Shown: piece after piece, positions 16,024 through 24,035 of the stretch | How positions within the stretch are numbered: position 1 is the stretch's first letter | Layout of the letters: the number at the start of each line of letters is the position of its first letter | Assembly: GCA_018436785.1 (NCBI GenBank) | Contig: JAHDKR010000091.1 | Location: 1 to 50,583 of the forward strand | Direction: 5' to 3' | DNA from: Synergistaceae bacterium | GTDB lineage: Bacteria; Synergistota; Synergistia; Synergistales; Aminobacteriaceae | DNA: 50,583 nucleotides | Translations under genes and position numbers: made by a program | Notes under the pieces: generated by a model | What the model was told of the DNA's origin: nothing | Seen by the model: the letters and a program-made list of their open reading frames with translations, nothing else | Database searches by the model: none

Positions 16024-17304
16024 ATGTTTTCAGACGCGCTTCATGTTCTCAAAGAAAGAGGACATGTCGAATGGTGCAGCAACGAAGAAGAGTTGCACTC
16101 TCTTTTCACAAGCGAGATGGTAACGGCGTATGTGGGGTTTGATCCTACGGCTGACAGCCTGCACGTTGGCCACCTGATTCCGATCATGGCTCTTGCCTGG
16201 ATTCAACGATGCGGCCATCGGCCGATCCCTCTTGCAGGGGTTGGTACCGGATTGATTGGAGATCCTTCGGGAAAGAGCAAAGAACGAAATCTCCTCACTA
16301 TCGAAAAGGTGCAGGAAAACGTGATTGGAGTGAAAAAACAGCTTGCTCGCTTCCTTGATTTCGACTGCGGAGGGGCATCCGCTCAAATTATCAACAACTA
16401 TGACTGGCTAGGGAAGCTGACGTTTCTGGATGTTCTCAGAGAAGTGGGTAAACACTTCTCCGTCAATTCCATGGTCTCAAGGGAGTATGTAAAAAGCAGG
16501 CTCGACGATCCGGAGAAGAGCATTTCCTATACGGAGTTTTCGTATGTTCTTCTACAAGCCTACGACTTCCTGCACCTATTCCAGAACTACGGGTGCCGTT
16601 TACAGATGGGAGGGAATGACCAGCAGGGAAATATCATCTCCGGCATTGACCTCATCCGGAAGAAAACAGGAGGAGAAGCTTTCGGAGCAACGCAACCGCT
16701 CCTTCTGACTTCATCTGGAACGAAATTTGGAAAAACTGAAGAGGGCGCAGTCTGGCTTGATCCTCAAAAAACGTCCCCCTACAAGTTTTACCAGTTCTGG
16801 ATGAATACTGAAGACCAAGCTGTGGAAAAGCTCCTGAAGCTTTTCACATTCCTCTCTCTCGAAGAAATAGAGGAGATAATGCAGGTGCACCGAAGCGCTC
16901 CCGAACGTCGTGAAGCGCAGCGAAGGCTGGCCTGGGAAGTAACCGGCATCGTCCATGGACAGGATAACGCCGCAATGACGAAAAAAGCCAGCGGAATCCT
17001 CTTCGGAGAGTCGTTCGAACCCCGGGAGCTTTCACTCTCCATGCTCGATACTCTTGCTGCCGAAGTCCCTTCGGGAACGGTATCCCGCGTGTTCCCCGCA
17101 CTGCTGACCGATATTCTCGCCGAAGCGGGCGCATGTTCTTCGAAGAGCGAAGTACGGCGTCTCCTCAAAGGCGGAGGGCTCTCCGTCAACGGAGTAAAAG
17201 TAACGGAGGAAGACGCGTCTGTTTCCGAGGACGGTATTCTCGCCGGGAAGTACCTCTTCGTTCGCCTTGGAAAGAAACGCTTCTTCATGATTCTTTTTCA
17301 ATAG
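16024..17304 (+). CDS. tyrS: Tyrosyl-tRNA synthetase
   Basis: Charges tRNA-Tyr with tyrosine. The HIGH-type motif is HVGH (47-50) in the class I Rossmann fold. The tyrosine-binding motif region is seen in YDFLHLFQNYGCRLQMGGND. The KMSKS equivalent is KFGKTEEG. An S4 RNA-binding domain closes the protein (SKSEVRRLLKGGGLSVNG). The length of 426 aa is normal for bacterial TyrS. I start at 16024 after GGGAGGGGAAG rather than at an upstream in-frame codon at 15988. No T-box leader is visible in the 53 nt upstream. The final residues (KKRFFMILFQ) are slightly longer than usual. Confidence 0.98.
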   Translation: MFSDALHVLKERGHVEWCSNEEELHSLFTSEMVTAYVGFDPTADSLHVGHLIPIMALAWIQRCGHRPIPLAGVGTGLIGDPSGKSKERNLLTIEKVQENVIGVKKQLARFLDFDCGGASAQIINNYDWLGKLTFLDVLREVGKHFSVNSMVSREYVKSRLDDPEKSISYTEFSYVLLQAYDFLHLFQNYGCRLQMGGNDQQGNIISGIDLIRKKTGGEAFGATQPLLLTSSGTKFGKTEEGAVWLDPQKTSPYKFYQFWMNTEDQAVEKLLKLFTFLSLEEIEEIMQVHRSAPERREAQRRLAWEVTGIVHGQDNAAMTKKASGILFGESFEPRELSLSMLDTLAAEVPSGTVSRVFPALLTDILAEAGACSSKSEVRRLLKGGGLSVNGVKVTEEDASVSEDGILAGKYLFVRLGKKRFFMILFQ

Positions 17305-17333
17305 GAGCCGGGTAAAAGGGGAGGGGATACCTG

Positions 17334-18209
17334 ATGGATTGCTACTGGTACATAAGCGACTCTCTTCGCCCGTGGGAAGCCGCGGTTGTCGGAACTCTCG
17401 CGAGAGCGTTGATTCGGGAAGGCGTCAAGCTCCATTCATTCTGCGGAGGAGGAACGGAGTCGCTCAGTATTCCCGGTCTACTCTCGTGGCATTCGTTGAA
17501 CGCTACAGAGCGTGCGCTCATTGTCGGCACGAAGGGAAAGCTGTGGCACCTTTGGGGAACTCCGCCCTCGTGGTGGAAATTCATCAGGTTACGATCGAGG
17601 ACAATCCATACGCTTTTCGAAAATCCGGCGAAAGACTGGAAGGGGCATCCCACTGTACTCTCGGCCACGGCATGTTCTTCAGGAGAAAGCTATATCCCGC
17701 CTGCCTTCGAAGTGAAGATGAACTGGAGCGCAGACGAGGGAAAAGAATCCTTTGAAGAAACCGGGACCCCTGTTTTTCTTCTCTCGGGAGGTAGCGCCGA
17801 AGAGTTTGAGGTGTTTGCAGAAGGAGCGGCGAAAGCGTCCAGCACTCTCCGAAACTTTGACGAATCGCCGGATGAAGGGATGAAACTCCTCTCCTCCGGC
17901 AACTGCATTCTGCTCCTTCCACGCCCCTCATCTTCGCTTGCTCTGCTTTCGGCTTTCGTCGCTTTGATGGGGATCCCCTCGGTAGCCGTTCGCTCCGCAC
18001 TGATGGACGAGATGCTTGGGAAAGAGGGGTACGTTCATCTGCAGTCGGAGAATCCCGCAGAAGCCGCGCATGCTCTTCGATCGGCATTGGGCGAAGGAGG
18101 CAGGAGCGCTTCCGCTTTTGCGCGGCGCAACATTACGGACACTTTCTCCCCTGAAAAAGGAGCAAGGAAACTAAAGACCCTATATCTCTCTCTTGGAGGA
18201 GATCAGTGA
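17334..18209 (+). CDS. Possible glycosyltransferase (GT-B-like, 291 aa)
   Basis: Not firmly recognised. The protein is short for a GT-B enzyme and lacks a signal peptide. The start (YWYISDSLRPWEAAVVGTLARAL) and the end (GYVHLQSENPAEAAHALRSALGE, then FSPEKGARKLKTLYLSL) recall the nucleotide-sugar half of group 1 glycosyltransferases. The middle is less like them. The stop overlaps the start of the LpxL-like acyltransferase (GTGA), which suggests a linked role in lipid A or other envelope glycolipid assembly. That link is an inference from position. Confidence 0.55.
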   Translation: MDCYWYISDSLRPWEAAVVGTLARALIREGVKLHSFCGGGTESLSIPGLLSWHSLNATERALIVGTKGKLWHLWGTPPSWWKFIRLRSRTIHTLFENPAKDWKGHPTVLSATACSSGESYIPPAFEVKMNWSADEGKESFEETGTPVFLLSGGSAEEFEVFAEGAAKASSTLRNFDESPDEGMKLLSSGNCILLLPRPSSSLALLSAFVALMGIPSVAVRSALMDEMLGKEGYVHLQSENPAEAAHALRSALGEGGRSASAFARRNITDTFSPEKGARKLKTLYLSLGGDQ

Positions 18210-19054
18210 GAGGAAAGGCAGCCGTCCTCGACGCCATTGCAGCTTTTAGCCGTCCGGGGTGGCGCGCTCGTACCGTCGCCGCCTTCTTTTCGGGCGGATT
18301 GAAATGTATCCGCCCCCGAAACGCTGTTGCCAGGGAGAATCTGCGTATGGTGTTTCCGGAAGCCTCGGAGGAGTGGATTCGGGATATCGTAAAAAAACTG
18401 TACGAGCATTTGGCGTGGATGGTGGCGGAGTACCTTGCTCTTCTTCGGGAGCCTCAACAAGTGCTTGAATGGTGCGAATACGTCGAGGGCAAAGCAGTTC
18501 TCGATGAGCTGAAGCAGGCTGGGAGGGGAGCAATTATCCTGACCGGTCATGTAGGGAATTGGGAACTCCTCGCCGCTTGGCTGGCACAATCAGGATATCC
18601 GCTTACTGCCGTTGTTCGCAATCCGGATGATCCGAATCTTTCAGAGATGATCACAGCGTATCGGACTCGAATGGGTGTTGGCTCTTTTGAAAAACACTTT
18701 GTTATGAAGGAAGCTGTCCGATTTGCAAAAAGAGGTGGATTTTTAGGATTGCTGCCCGATCAGGCATGGAACGCAACCGGAGTGATGACGCGTTTCCTGG
18801 GACATAACTGTTACACAGCGGGAGGCCCGGCGGCTATGGCGCATCTTGCCCGGGTACCTGTTGTACCCGTTGTTTCCTACAGAATCGCTCCTTTCCGCCA
18901 TAAGGTTATCATCTCATCTCCTGTCCCCATGGCGGAGGGGCTCGACAGAGATGACTCCATTCAGGAAAACACAGAGAGAATGAACAAAATTATAGAAGAG
19001 ATGATTTTACGTGCTCCTGAACAGTGGCTTTGGTTGCATCGCCGCTGGAAATAG
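18206..19054 (+). CDS. lpxL: LpxL/HtrB-type lysophospholipid acyltransferase
   Basis: A 282-aa member of the Kdo2-lipid A acyltransferase family, which adds secondary acyl chains to lipid A at the inner membrane. The catalytic H-x4-E motif is in TGHVGNWELLA (His and Glu). GLLPDQAWN and the YTAGGPAAMAHLARVPVVPV block match the family, as does the C-terminal PEQWLWLHRRWK (usual form PEQY-W-HRRFK). The GTG start overlaps the stop of the preceding gene. Its presence supports an outer membrane with lipid A-like lipids. The acyl chain and its position cannot be told. Confidence 0.92.
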   Translation: MRGKAAVLDAIAAFSRPGWRARTVAAFFSGGLKCIRPRNAVARENLRMVFPEASEEWIRDIVKKLYEHLAWMVAEYLALLREPQQVLEWCEYVEGKAVLDELKQAGRGAIILTGHVGNWELLAAWLAQSGYPLTAVVRNPDDPNLSEMITAYRTRMGVGSFEKHFVMKEAVRFAKRGGFLGLLPDQAWNATGVMTRFLGHNCYTAGGPAAMAHLARVPVVPVVSYRIAPFRHKVIISSPVPMAEGLDRDDSIQENTERMNKIIEEMILRAPEQWLWLHRRWK

Positions 19055-19126
19055 AACAAAACGGTCGTTCCGGAATGCTGAAAAAAGAAAATTGCGAAAT
19101 AAAAAGGGGGATGTGGTATTCTTCTC

Positions 19127-19155
19127 TTGATGCTTTTAGGAAATAATGCTACTCT
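19127..19155 (+). promoter_or_regulatory. Promoter of the 19179-20117 gene
   Basis: A -35 TTGATG (19127-19132) and a -10 TACTCT (19150-19155) are 17 nt apart, and the -10 has the TG extension. The transcript would start near 19162, right before the RBS AAAAGGGGGG. Confidence 0.5.
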
Positions 19156-19178
19156 ATTTTTAAAAGGGGGGGATGTAT

Positions 19179-20117
19179 ATGATATTCGAGCTTATGTCGA
19201 AAGGAAATCTTGCACAACTGCCGGATGAAATGTGTGTGGTCGGCTTGCCCGAAACTCCTTCTCCGAGGGTCCTCCTCCTCCTTCCCTATAATCGTTATCT
19301 CCTCGGTACTGTTTCTTTAAAAACCTACGAACATTGGAGGCTTGGGAAACTGGGTTCGGAGGAGTCGGAGGAGCTCATCCTCTATGATGATAAACCGAAG
19401 ACTATCACGCTCGGCGAAGTTGAAACGATAACGATTGCAAAAGAGGTTGTAGACCGCTTGAAAAGCTGTCTACGTAACCAAATGCCTCCTCCCGGGGAGC
19501 ATCTGCCGGCCATGCTTATCCTTCGCGGACTGCTCAGGGAGGACGCGCTTTTTCAGGACGAGGACTATCTAAAGAATGAGAACGCCATGCAGGAGTCGCT
19601 TGATAAAGACGCTCCGGCACGAATGGCCTACTGGGCCATCCGCTTTGCTCTTTCAAGAAACGACTATGAAGGCGTTTCCAGGATAAAAACGTGGCTGAAA
19701 ATAGCTCCTGATGTTTTCGAGGGCACGCTGCAGACCCCGCGCATTTGGTTTTCACTGATGGATTTACCAGGAAGGAAAGATATTGAGGAGATGGAAAGCC
19801 TAGCCTTTTCCGTGGATGACCTCCAGCGGATGAATTCACAGTCTTCCAGGCCGGTCGTGCTCTACAGCAAAGCGGGGTATCTCATACTCTCGGATTTTGG
19901 CAGCGACGATGCGGCATTCCGTATCTGGCTCTATCTTCCTATCCCGCTGTGGAATGAAATGCGGGAGAAAAGAAAGCTATCGATCAGGGAAATCGTTATG
20001 GCGACGTGGGGGTATCTGGATGGACTTGCCGCCGATACGGAACGCTCTTCCTTCGGTCTTTTGGCCTCGATGACAGGGGGAAGCGGCATAGGAAAAGCAA
20101 CTCAGGGGCTCTCCTGA
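19179..20117 (+). CDS. Conserved-looking protein of unknown function (312 aa)
   Basis: Not recognised. No signal peptide or membrane segment is seen, so it is probably cytoplasmic. An N-terminal part of about 90 residues is beta-rich (VLLLLPYNRYLLGTVSL), followed by helices. I choose the ATG at 19179 because AAAAGGGGGG stands 7 nt away; an ATG at 19173 is too close to the RBS. It has its own promoter upstream and a terminator right after the stop, so it is probably a single-gene unit. No catalytic motif is visible. Confidence 0.72.
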   Translation: MIFELMSKGNLAQLPDEMCVVGLPETPSPRVLLLLPYNRYLLGTVSLKTYEHWRLGKLGSEESEELILYDDKPKTITLGEVETITIAKEVVDRLKSCLRNQMPPPGEHLPAMLILRGLLREDALFQDEDYLKNENAMQESLDKDAPARMAYWAIRFALSRNDYEGVSRIKTWLKIAPDVFEGTLQTPRIWFSLMDLPGRKDIEEMESLAFSVDDLQRMNSQSSRPVVLYSKAGYLILSDFGSDDAAFRIWLYLPIPLWNEMREKRKLSIREIVMATWGYLDGLAADTERSSFGLLASMTGGSGIGKATQGLS

Positions 20118-20121
20118 GAAA

Positions 20122-20160
20122 GAAAAAGGCTGTGCCGGAAGATGAGGCACAGCCTTTTTC
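20122..20160. terminator. Bidirectional intrinsic terminator
   Basis: Perfect 15-bp stem (20122-20136 with 20146-20160) with an A run on the left side and a T run on the right. It ends the plus-strand gene at 20117 and the minus-strand ABC transporter operon at 20174. Confidence 0.93.
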
Positions 20161-20173
20161 TTGGTATCAGTTA

Positions 20174-20827
20174 TCAATCTACGGTCCATCGCTTTTCAAT
20201 ATATTGAAGAGCAAGGCTGGTGATGCTGGTCATTACCAAGTAGATGATGCCGACCATGATAAACGTTTCAAAAGATGCGTACGTGACGCTTCGCACTTGC
20301 TGTCCTACCATTGTAAGCTCCGTTATTGCAAGCGTAGAGAGCAGGGATGACTCTTTTATGAGCGTGACGAATTCATTGCCGATTGCCGGGAGCATATTCC
20401 GGATAGCCTGCGGCAGAATAATGAAACGCATCGTATGCACGTAGGAAAGCCCCAGTACTTTCGAAGCCTCCCATTGCCCCTTGGGAACTGCTTCGATGCC
20501 TCCCCGAACGATTTCACCGACATATCCGGACGAGTTAATCGTGAGACCGATGACCCCTGCCGTAAAGGCGGGAAGATTCAGGCCAAGCGAAGGAAGCCCG
20601 AAGTAAATGAGAAAGAGCTGAATAAGGAGCGGCGTCCCCCTTATCACGTAAATATACCCGGCCGCCAGCGCACGCAGAGGAGCGAATGGAGACACCCTGA
20701 TAGCGCCTACAAGTATTCCCAGAATTGATCCGCACAGCAGAGATAGGGAGGAAGCCTGAATAGTGATAACAGCCCCGCGAAGCAGCATATGAAGATACGG
20801 AGTGATTGCGGAAAAATCAAGCGTCAT
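20174..20827 (-). CDS. Polar amino-acid ABC transporter permease
   Basis: A 217-aa inner-membrane permease of the His/Glu/Gln/Arg/opine family. It has about five membrane segments. The family signature at the start of the domain is [19 protein letters not shown]. The EAA loop that contacts the ATPase reads [25 protein letters not shown] start at 20827, inside the 3' end of the ATPase gene, because the product [18 protein letters not shown] has the family length and GAGAGG lies upstream. It overlaps the ATPase gene by 11 nt. No substrate-binding protein gene is in the operon, so that partner must be encoded elsewhere. Confidence 0.93.
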   Translation of the reverse strand: MTLDFSAITPYLHMLLRGAVITIQASSLSLLCGSILGILVGAIRVSPFAPLRALAAGYIYVIRGTPLLIQLFLIYFGLPSLGLNLPAFTAGVIGLTINSSGYVGEIVRGGIEAVPKGQWEASKVLGLSYVHTMRFIILPQAIRNMLPAIGNEFVTLIKESSLLSTLAITELTMVGQQVRSVTYASFETFIMVGIIYLVMTSITSLALQYIEKRWTVD

Positions 20828-21647
20828 GAGTCCACGTCCTCTCATCGGAATGCGCTTGTACGAGTTCTTTGCCGACATGAGCGAGCATTCGCTGAAGAAA
20901 AAGCTGTGTTCTCGGAACTTGCGGGGATGTAAAAATCGAGTCCGGAGGTCCCTGTTCGAGAATTTTCCCCCCGTCCATAAAGAGCACCCGGTCAGACACT
21001 TCTTTTGCAAAGAGCATCTCATGTGTAATGATCATCATGGTCATTCCGGACTGTGCTAGATCGGCGATAACGTCAAGCACCTCCCCCACAAGTTCCGGGT
21101 CGAGGGCGCTGGTTGGCTCATCGAAGAGCATAATCTTGGGATTCATTGCGAGGGCGCGGGCGATTGCTACACGTTGACGTTGTCCTCCGGAGAGCTCGTT
21201 GGGACGCGCTGACTTTTTCTCGCAGAGTCCTACACGCTCCAGAAGCGACATCGCTTTATCTTCCGCAGCCTTCGGAGAGTTTCCCAAAATGCGGACAGGG
21301 CTCAAAATGATATTCTCAAGAACTGACAGATGGGGGAAAAGATTGAACTGCTGAAAAATCATCCCTACAAGGCGGGCAATATCACGATTCGAATGCTTGC
21401 CGTTGTCAATCCTGTCTCCGTAGAGCAAAACCTCCCCCCCGTCGATTTCCTCAAGACGGCAGATACACCGTGCAAGCGTACTCTTTCCTGAACCGCTCGG
21501 ACCTATCACCGAGATGACTTCTCCTTCACGGACGGAAAGCGAGATGCCCTCAAGAACAGATACATTGCCGAATGATTTCCGAAGATCCCGCACCTCAAGA
21601 GCGGGTATAAACGATGATGACGCACTATCGTTGCCGTTGTTGGACAC
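20817..21647 (-). CDS. Polar amino-acid ABC transporter ATP-binding protein
   Basis: The ATPase of the same importer (GlnQ/HisP type). Walker A is GPSGSGKST, the Q loop is [11 protein letters not shown], the ABC signature is [15 protein letters not shown], Walker B is [14 protein letters not shown] and the switch His is in MIITHEM. The core of about 240 aa is complete and carries a C-terminal extension of about 15 charged residues. I choose a GTG start at 21647 with the strong RBS GGGAGGTGA; longer starts would run through the RBS and the promoter described nearby. The unit reads ATPase then permease. Confidence 0.93.
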   Translation of the reverse strand: MSNNGNDSASSSFIPALEVRDLRKSFGNVSVLEGISLSVREGEVISVIGPSGSGKSTLARCICRLEEIDGGEVLLYGDRIDNGKHSNRDIARLVGMIFQQFNLFPHLSVLENIILSPVRILGNSPKAAEDKAMSLLERVGLCEKKSARPNELSGGQRQRVAIARALAMNPKIMLFDEPTSALDPELVGEVLDVIADLAQSGMTMMIITHEMLFAKEVSDRVLFMDGGKILEQGPPDSIFTSPQVPRTQLFLQRMLAHVGKELVQAHSDERTWTHDA

Positions 21648-21674
21648 ACCTCTCACCTCCCGAAAGCTGCCGTT

Positions 21675-21704
21675 ATTATACTCTACCGGAGGACGAGTCG
21701 GCAA
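21675..21704 (-). promoter_or_regulatory. Promoter of the amino-acid ABC transporter genes
   Basis: On the minus strand TTGCCG (21704-21699) and a perfect TATAAT (21680-21675) are 18 nt apart. The predicted transcript starts near 21668, about 20 nt before the GTG. The -35 box overlaps the T tract of the terminator of the preceding small gene. Confidence 0.65.
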
Positions 21705-21731
21705 AAAACAGAAAAGCCGGCGAATGCCGGC
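21702..21731 (-). terminator. Intrinsic terminator after the 42-aa gene
   Basis: Minus strand: GCCGGC, loop ATTC, GCCGGC (21731 to 21716), then TTTTCTGTTTTTTG. This is a textbook Rho-independent terminator between the small gene and the ABC transporter promoter. Confidence 0.85.
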
Positions 21732-21764
21732 GCGCAGATATTCTCCCGAAACGAAGAGCGTGTT

Positions 21765-21893
21765 CTACTGCCCCAGAAGAGCCCTGTAGGCCGCCTGGTT
21801 CATATCGGCCATCACTTCATCGAACCGGTCATCTTTTTCGCCTTTCTCCGCAAACACTTTTTCCCCTTGATTTTCCTTCCGAACAGTTTCCAT
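21765..21893 (-). CDS. Unannotated small gene, 42 aa, charged protein
   Basis: Not recognised. The protein starts METVRKENQGEK and ends NQAAYRALLGQ. It has no Cys and no membrane segment. About 18 of 42 residues are charged, with a Lys/Glu-rich first half and a helix-prone second half. The case for a real gene is its expression signals: GGGAGG stands 8 nt before the ATG, AT-rich promoter-like sequence lies upstream, and an intrinsic terminator follows 33 nt after the stop. So it forms its own unit before the ABC transporter operon, which has its own promoter. A role beside transport or stress is possible but not shown. Confidence 0.68.
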   Translation of the reverse strand: METVRKENQGEKVFAEKGEKDDRFDEVMADMNQAAYRALLGQ

Positions 21894-21942
21894 GATTTTA
21901 CCTCCCTTACAGTGCAACACAGTCTGTTGTGTATAATATATT

Positions 21943-21958
21943 TATGGTCCGTACCATA
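21943..21958. promoter_or_regulatory. Palindrome TATGGT-CCGT-ACCATA, operator candidate
   Basis: Perfect 6-bp arms with a 4-nt centre, located in the divergent promoter region between the 42-aa gene (-) and the MBL gene (+). A TATAAT on the plus strand (21932-21937) is 5 nt away, so a bound protein could block both directions. The TGGT...ACCA core resembles GntR/FadR-type sites, but with 4 rather than 3 central bases. Confidence 0.5.
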
Positions 21959-22057
21959 GTTGTTTTTTATTATAGCGCTTTTTTCGCACGACGCAAGAGG
22001 CTTGCAAACATTTCTTCTTCACGAGAGAATAAAGAAAACACGAAAGGAAGTGATCAA

Positions 22058-22942
22058 GTGGAGAAACGCCACCTCAAAGGCTCGACGTTTTTTTTCCCTG
22101 GCAAAGTGAATGTGGGCTATTTCCAGAAAAACGAAGATGTCTGGCTTGTGGATACCGGCTTGGATGATGAAGCGGGGCGGAAGATCGCACGTTTTTTAGA
22201 GACAGAAAATAAAAAACTCCGCTGTATCGTCGGGACACACTCAAATGCGGATCACTGCGGAGGAAACGCCTTTCTCAAAAAGCGAACGGGCTGTTTGATA
22301 GCTGCCACCCCATTGGAGGCGGCGGTTATGGAAAATACATTTATGGAGCCTCTGCTGCTGTGGACTGCATTTCCTTTCGCCGAGATATCGAACAGATTTC
22401 TCCAAGCGAAACCATCCTCTGTGGATATGCTTATACGGCATTCCGGGGTATTCGACGAGAGCGGACTGGAAGCAGTTCCTCTTCCCGGGCATTTCCTTGA
22501 AATGATCGGAGTACGCACCCCTGACGGTGTGTTTTTTGTTGCGGATGCTCTTTTTTCGGAAACGCTTCTGGAGAAGTATCATATTATTTTTGTGCTCGAC
22601 GTACAGGCTGCGCTTGAGACGCTTACATTCCTCGATAAGCAGGAGGCTGACTGGTTCGTTCCGAGTCATGCCCCTGCCGTTGAGGATATTCGACCTCTGG
22701 CCGAAGCGAACCGCCGGAGCTTGATGAGGGTGAGTCAGGCGGTTCTTGACAGCTGCTCGGAACCAATAGGGAAGGACGAAATAGTCAAAAGGGTAGGCGC
22801 TCTCTTCGGCATCTCCATGTCGATCACGGAGTTCCTTCTCTACAGCGCGGCGATATCGGCGCACCTGACCTGGTTACGAAAAAACGCGCTCATTTCTCCG
22901 TTTGTTGAGGACGGGCTGCTCTTGTGGAGGCGTACCCCCTGA
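22058..22942 (+). CDS. MBL-fold hydrolase with a changed metal motif (294 aa)
   Basis: A metallo-beta-lactamase-fold protein: early GKVNVGYFQKNEDVWLVDTG, then the motif 2 region, PLPGHFLEMIGV (motif 3 His), VADALFS (motif 4 Asp) and SHAP (motif 5 His). Motif 2 reads THSNADHCGG, so the second His of H-x-H-x-D-H is Asn. The other metal ligands are present. The C-terminal 80 residues are helical and may be a winged-helix-like extension (EIVKRVGALFGISMSITEFLLYSA). I use a GTG at 22058 with AAAGGAAG upstream. The substrate is unknown; families with this fold include thioesterases, lactonases and nucleases. Confidence 0.85.
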   Translation: MEKRHLKGSTFFFPGKVNVGYFQKNEDVWLVDTGLDDEAGRKIARFLETENKKLRCIVGTHSNADHCGGNAFLKKRTGCLIAATPLEAAVMENTFMEPLLLWTAFPFAEISNRFLQAKPSSVDMLIRHSGVFDESGLEAVPLPGHFLEMIGVRTPDGVFFVADALFSETLLEKYHIIFVLDVQAALETLTFLDKQEADWFVPSHAPAVEDIRPLAEANRRSLMRVSQAVLDSCSEPIGKDEIVKRVGALFGISMSITEFLLYSAAISAHLTWLRKNALISPFVEDGLLLWRRTP

Positions 22943-22958
22943 CACGCGGCGTAATTCC

Positions 22959-23894
22959 TCAGATCCCTAAAAAACGGATCCACAAGGGAAGCGTGAACAC
23001 AGAGAGCATTGTCGACACGGCGATGAGCTCGGCGGCGTAGTGTTCGTCCATTCCCATTCCCTGGGCGACTACCAGAGAGTTGACGGCCACCGGCATTGCG
23101 GAGCAAAAAACAACGACCTGCATCATTGTCTTTTCGACGGGGAGGAGAGAGAAAAAGAGGAAAAGAGTCAAGGGATGAAGGAAGAGCTTGATTGTGCAGT
23201 CTCTCCACGTGGAACGAAAAACCCCTTTGAGGGAGACGACTTTGATACTCGCTCCCAGGGCGAGCAGAGCGAGACCGGTTCCGATATCGCCAAGGACTTC
23301 CAGTGTGGTATCTATCCATCCGGGGAACTCACGGAAGCCGAGGGAGGAGCAGAGTATTCCGACGAGGCAGGCACATACCATCGGGTTTCGTACGACTTTT
23401 GATATCGTTCCGAGGAGAGAACGCACAGAAAGCTCCCTGGTAACAACAAGTTGGGAAGAAGCAATGGAAATGACATGATACCCCACCAGGCTCATGGCCA
23501 GGAAAAGCGACAGCGCTTCAAGCCCCGGGTTTCCCATAGCGATTGATACTGCGGGGATTCCCATGAAAACCTGATTTGAACGCATGGATGTCAGAGCGGA
23601 TATTGCAAGACGTTTCCGATCCTCCTTAAATAATCTGCCGATTCCGAAGGCTATGAGCGGTAGCAAAAAGTACGTTCCGTACACCGCGAAGAAAAGATTC
23701 CATCCTCCGAGAGCGTCAAGGTTGGCGCGGACCGTGAGACGGAGCAGAAGCGCCGGAATAGAGATCCAGTAGAGAATCTTGTTCGTTTCCCGGAAGGTCT
23801 GCGGAGAAACTGCGCCGCTCGTACCGAGCAATCTCCCAAGGAGAATCACTGCTGCAATAGGTGCTATTATGAGGAGTTCATTCACGAGGAGCAC
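22959..23894 (-). CDS. AEC family permease (auxin efflux carrier type)
   Basis: A 311-aa inner-membrane permease with about 10 segments in two inverted halves. Typical family features are NKILYWISIPALLLRLTV near the start, SMRSNQVFMGIPAVSIAMG (a conserved break in the membrane domain) and SAMPVAVNSLVVAQGMGMD near the end. Bacterial members move malate, malonate or other small anions. It starts with GTG at 23894; the RBS AAAAGGA is close, so a GTG three codons later is also possible. It is divergent from the phosphomannomutase gene, with a palindrome between them. Confidence 0.9.
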   Translation of the reverse strand: MLLVNELLIIAPIAAVILLGRLLGTSGAVSPQTFRETNKILYWISIPALLLRLTVRANLDALGGWNLFFAVYGTYFLLPLIAFGIGRLFKEDRKRLAISALTSMRSNQVFMGIPAVSIAMGNPGLEALSLFLAMSLVGYHVISIASSQLVVTRELSVRSLLGTISKVVRNPMVCACLVGILCSSLGFREFPGWIDTTLEVLGDIGTGLALLALGASIKVVSLKGVFRSTWRDCTIKLFLHPLTLFLFFSLLPVEKTMMQVVVFCSAMPVAVNSLVVAQGMGMDEHYAAELIAVSTMLSVFTLPLWIRFLGI

Positions 23895-23925
23895 ATCCTT
23901 TTCTATGCAATACGCATACCGAATC

Positions 23926-23964
23926 TTGACTTTTAGTTTGTATACCCTGATTATAAGGGTATAC
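23926..23964. promoter_or_regulatory. Promoter with GTATACCC inverted repeat
   Basis: GTATACCC (23940-23947) and GGGTATAC (23957-23964) form a perfect 8-bp inverted repeat with a 9-nt spacer. It overlaps the -10 region downstream of TTGACT at 23926-23931 on the plus strand, in the gap between the AEC permease (-) and phosphomannomutase (+) genes. It looks like a repressor site. Confidence 0.5.
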
Positions 23965-24035
23965 GCACACGCGTTTCGATGATACAGCGAGACGCTGCGG
24001 ACGACAAGAGCGACGTGTCAAAAGGAGGAAGTAGA

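Noticed and set aside
15970..16024. T-box leader for tyrS
   Set aside because: Only 53 nt separate the genes, and no specifier stem or T-box sequence is present.
21648..21704. Longer start of the ABC ATP-binding protein
   Set aside because: It would pass through the -10 box and the RBS at 21648-21680, and adds a stretch unlike the family.
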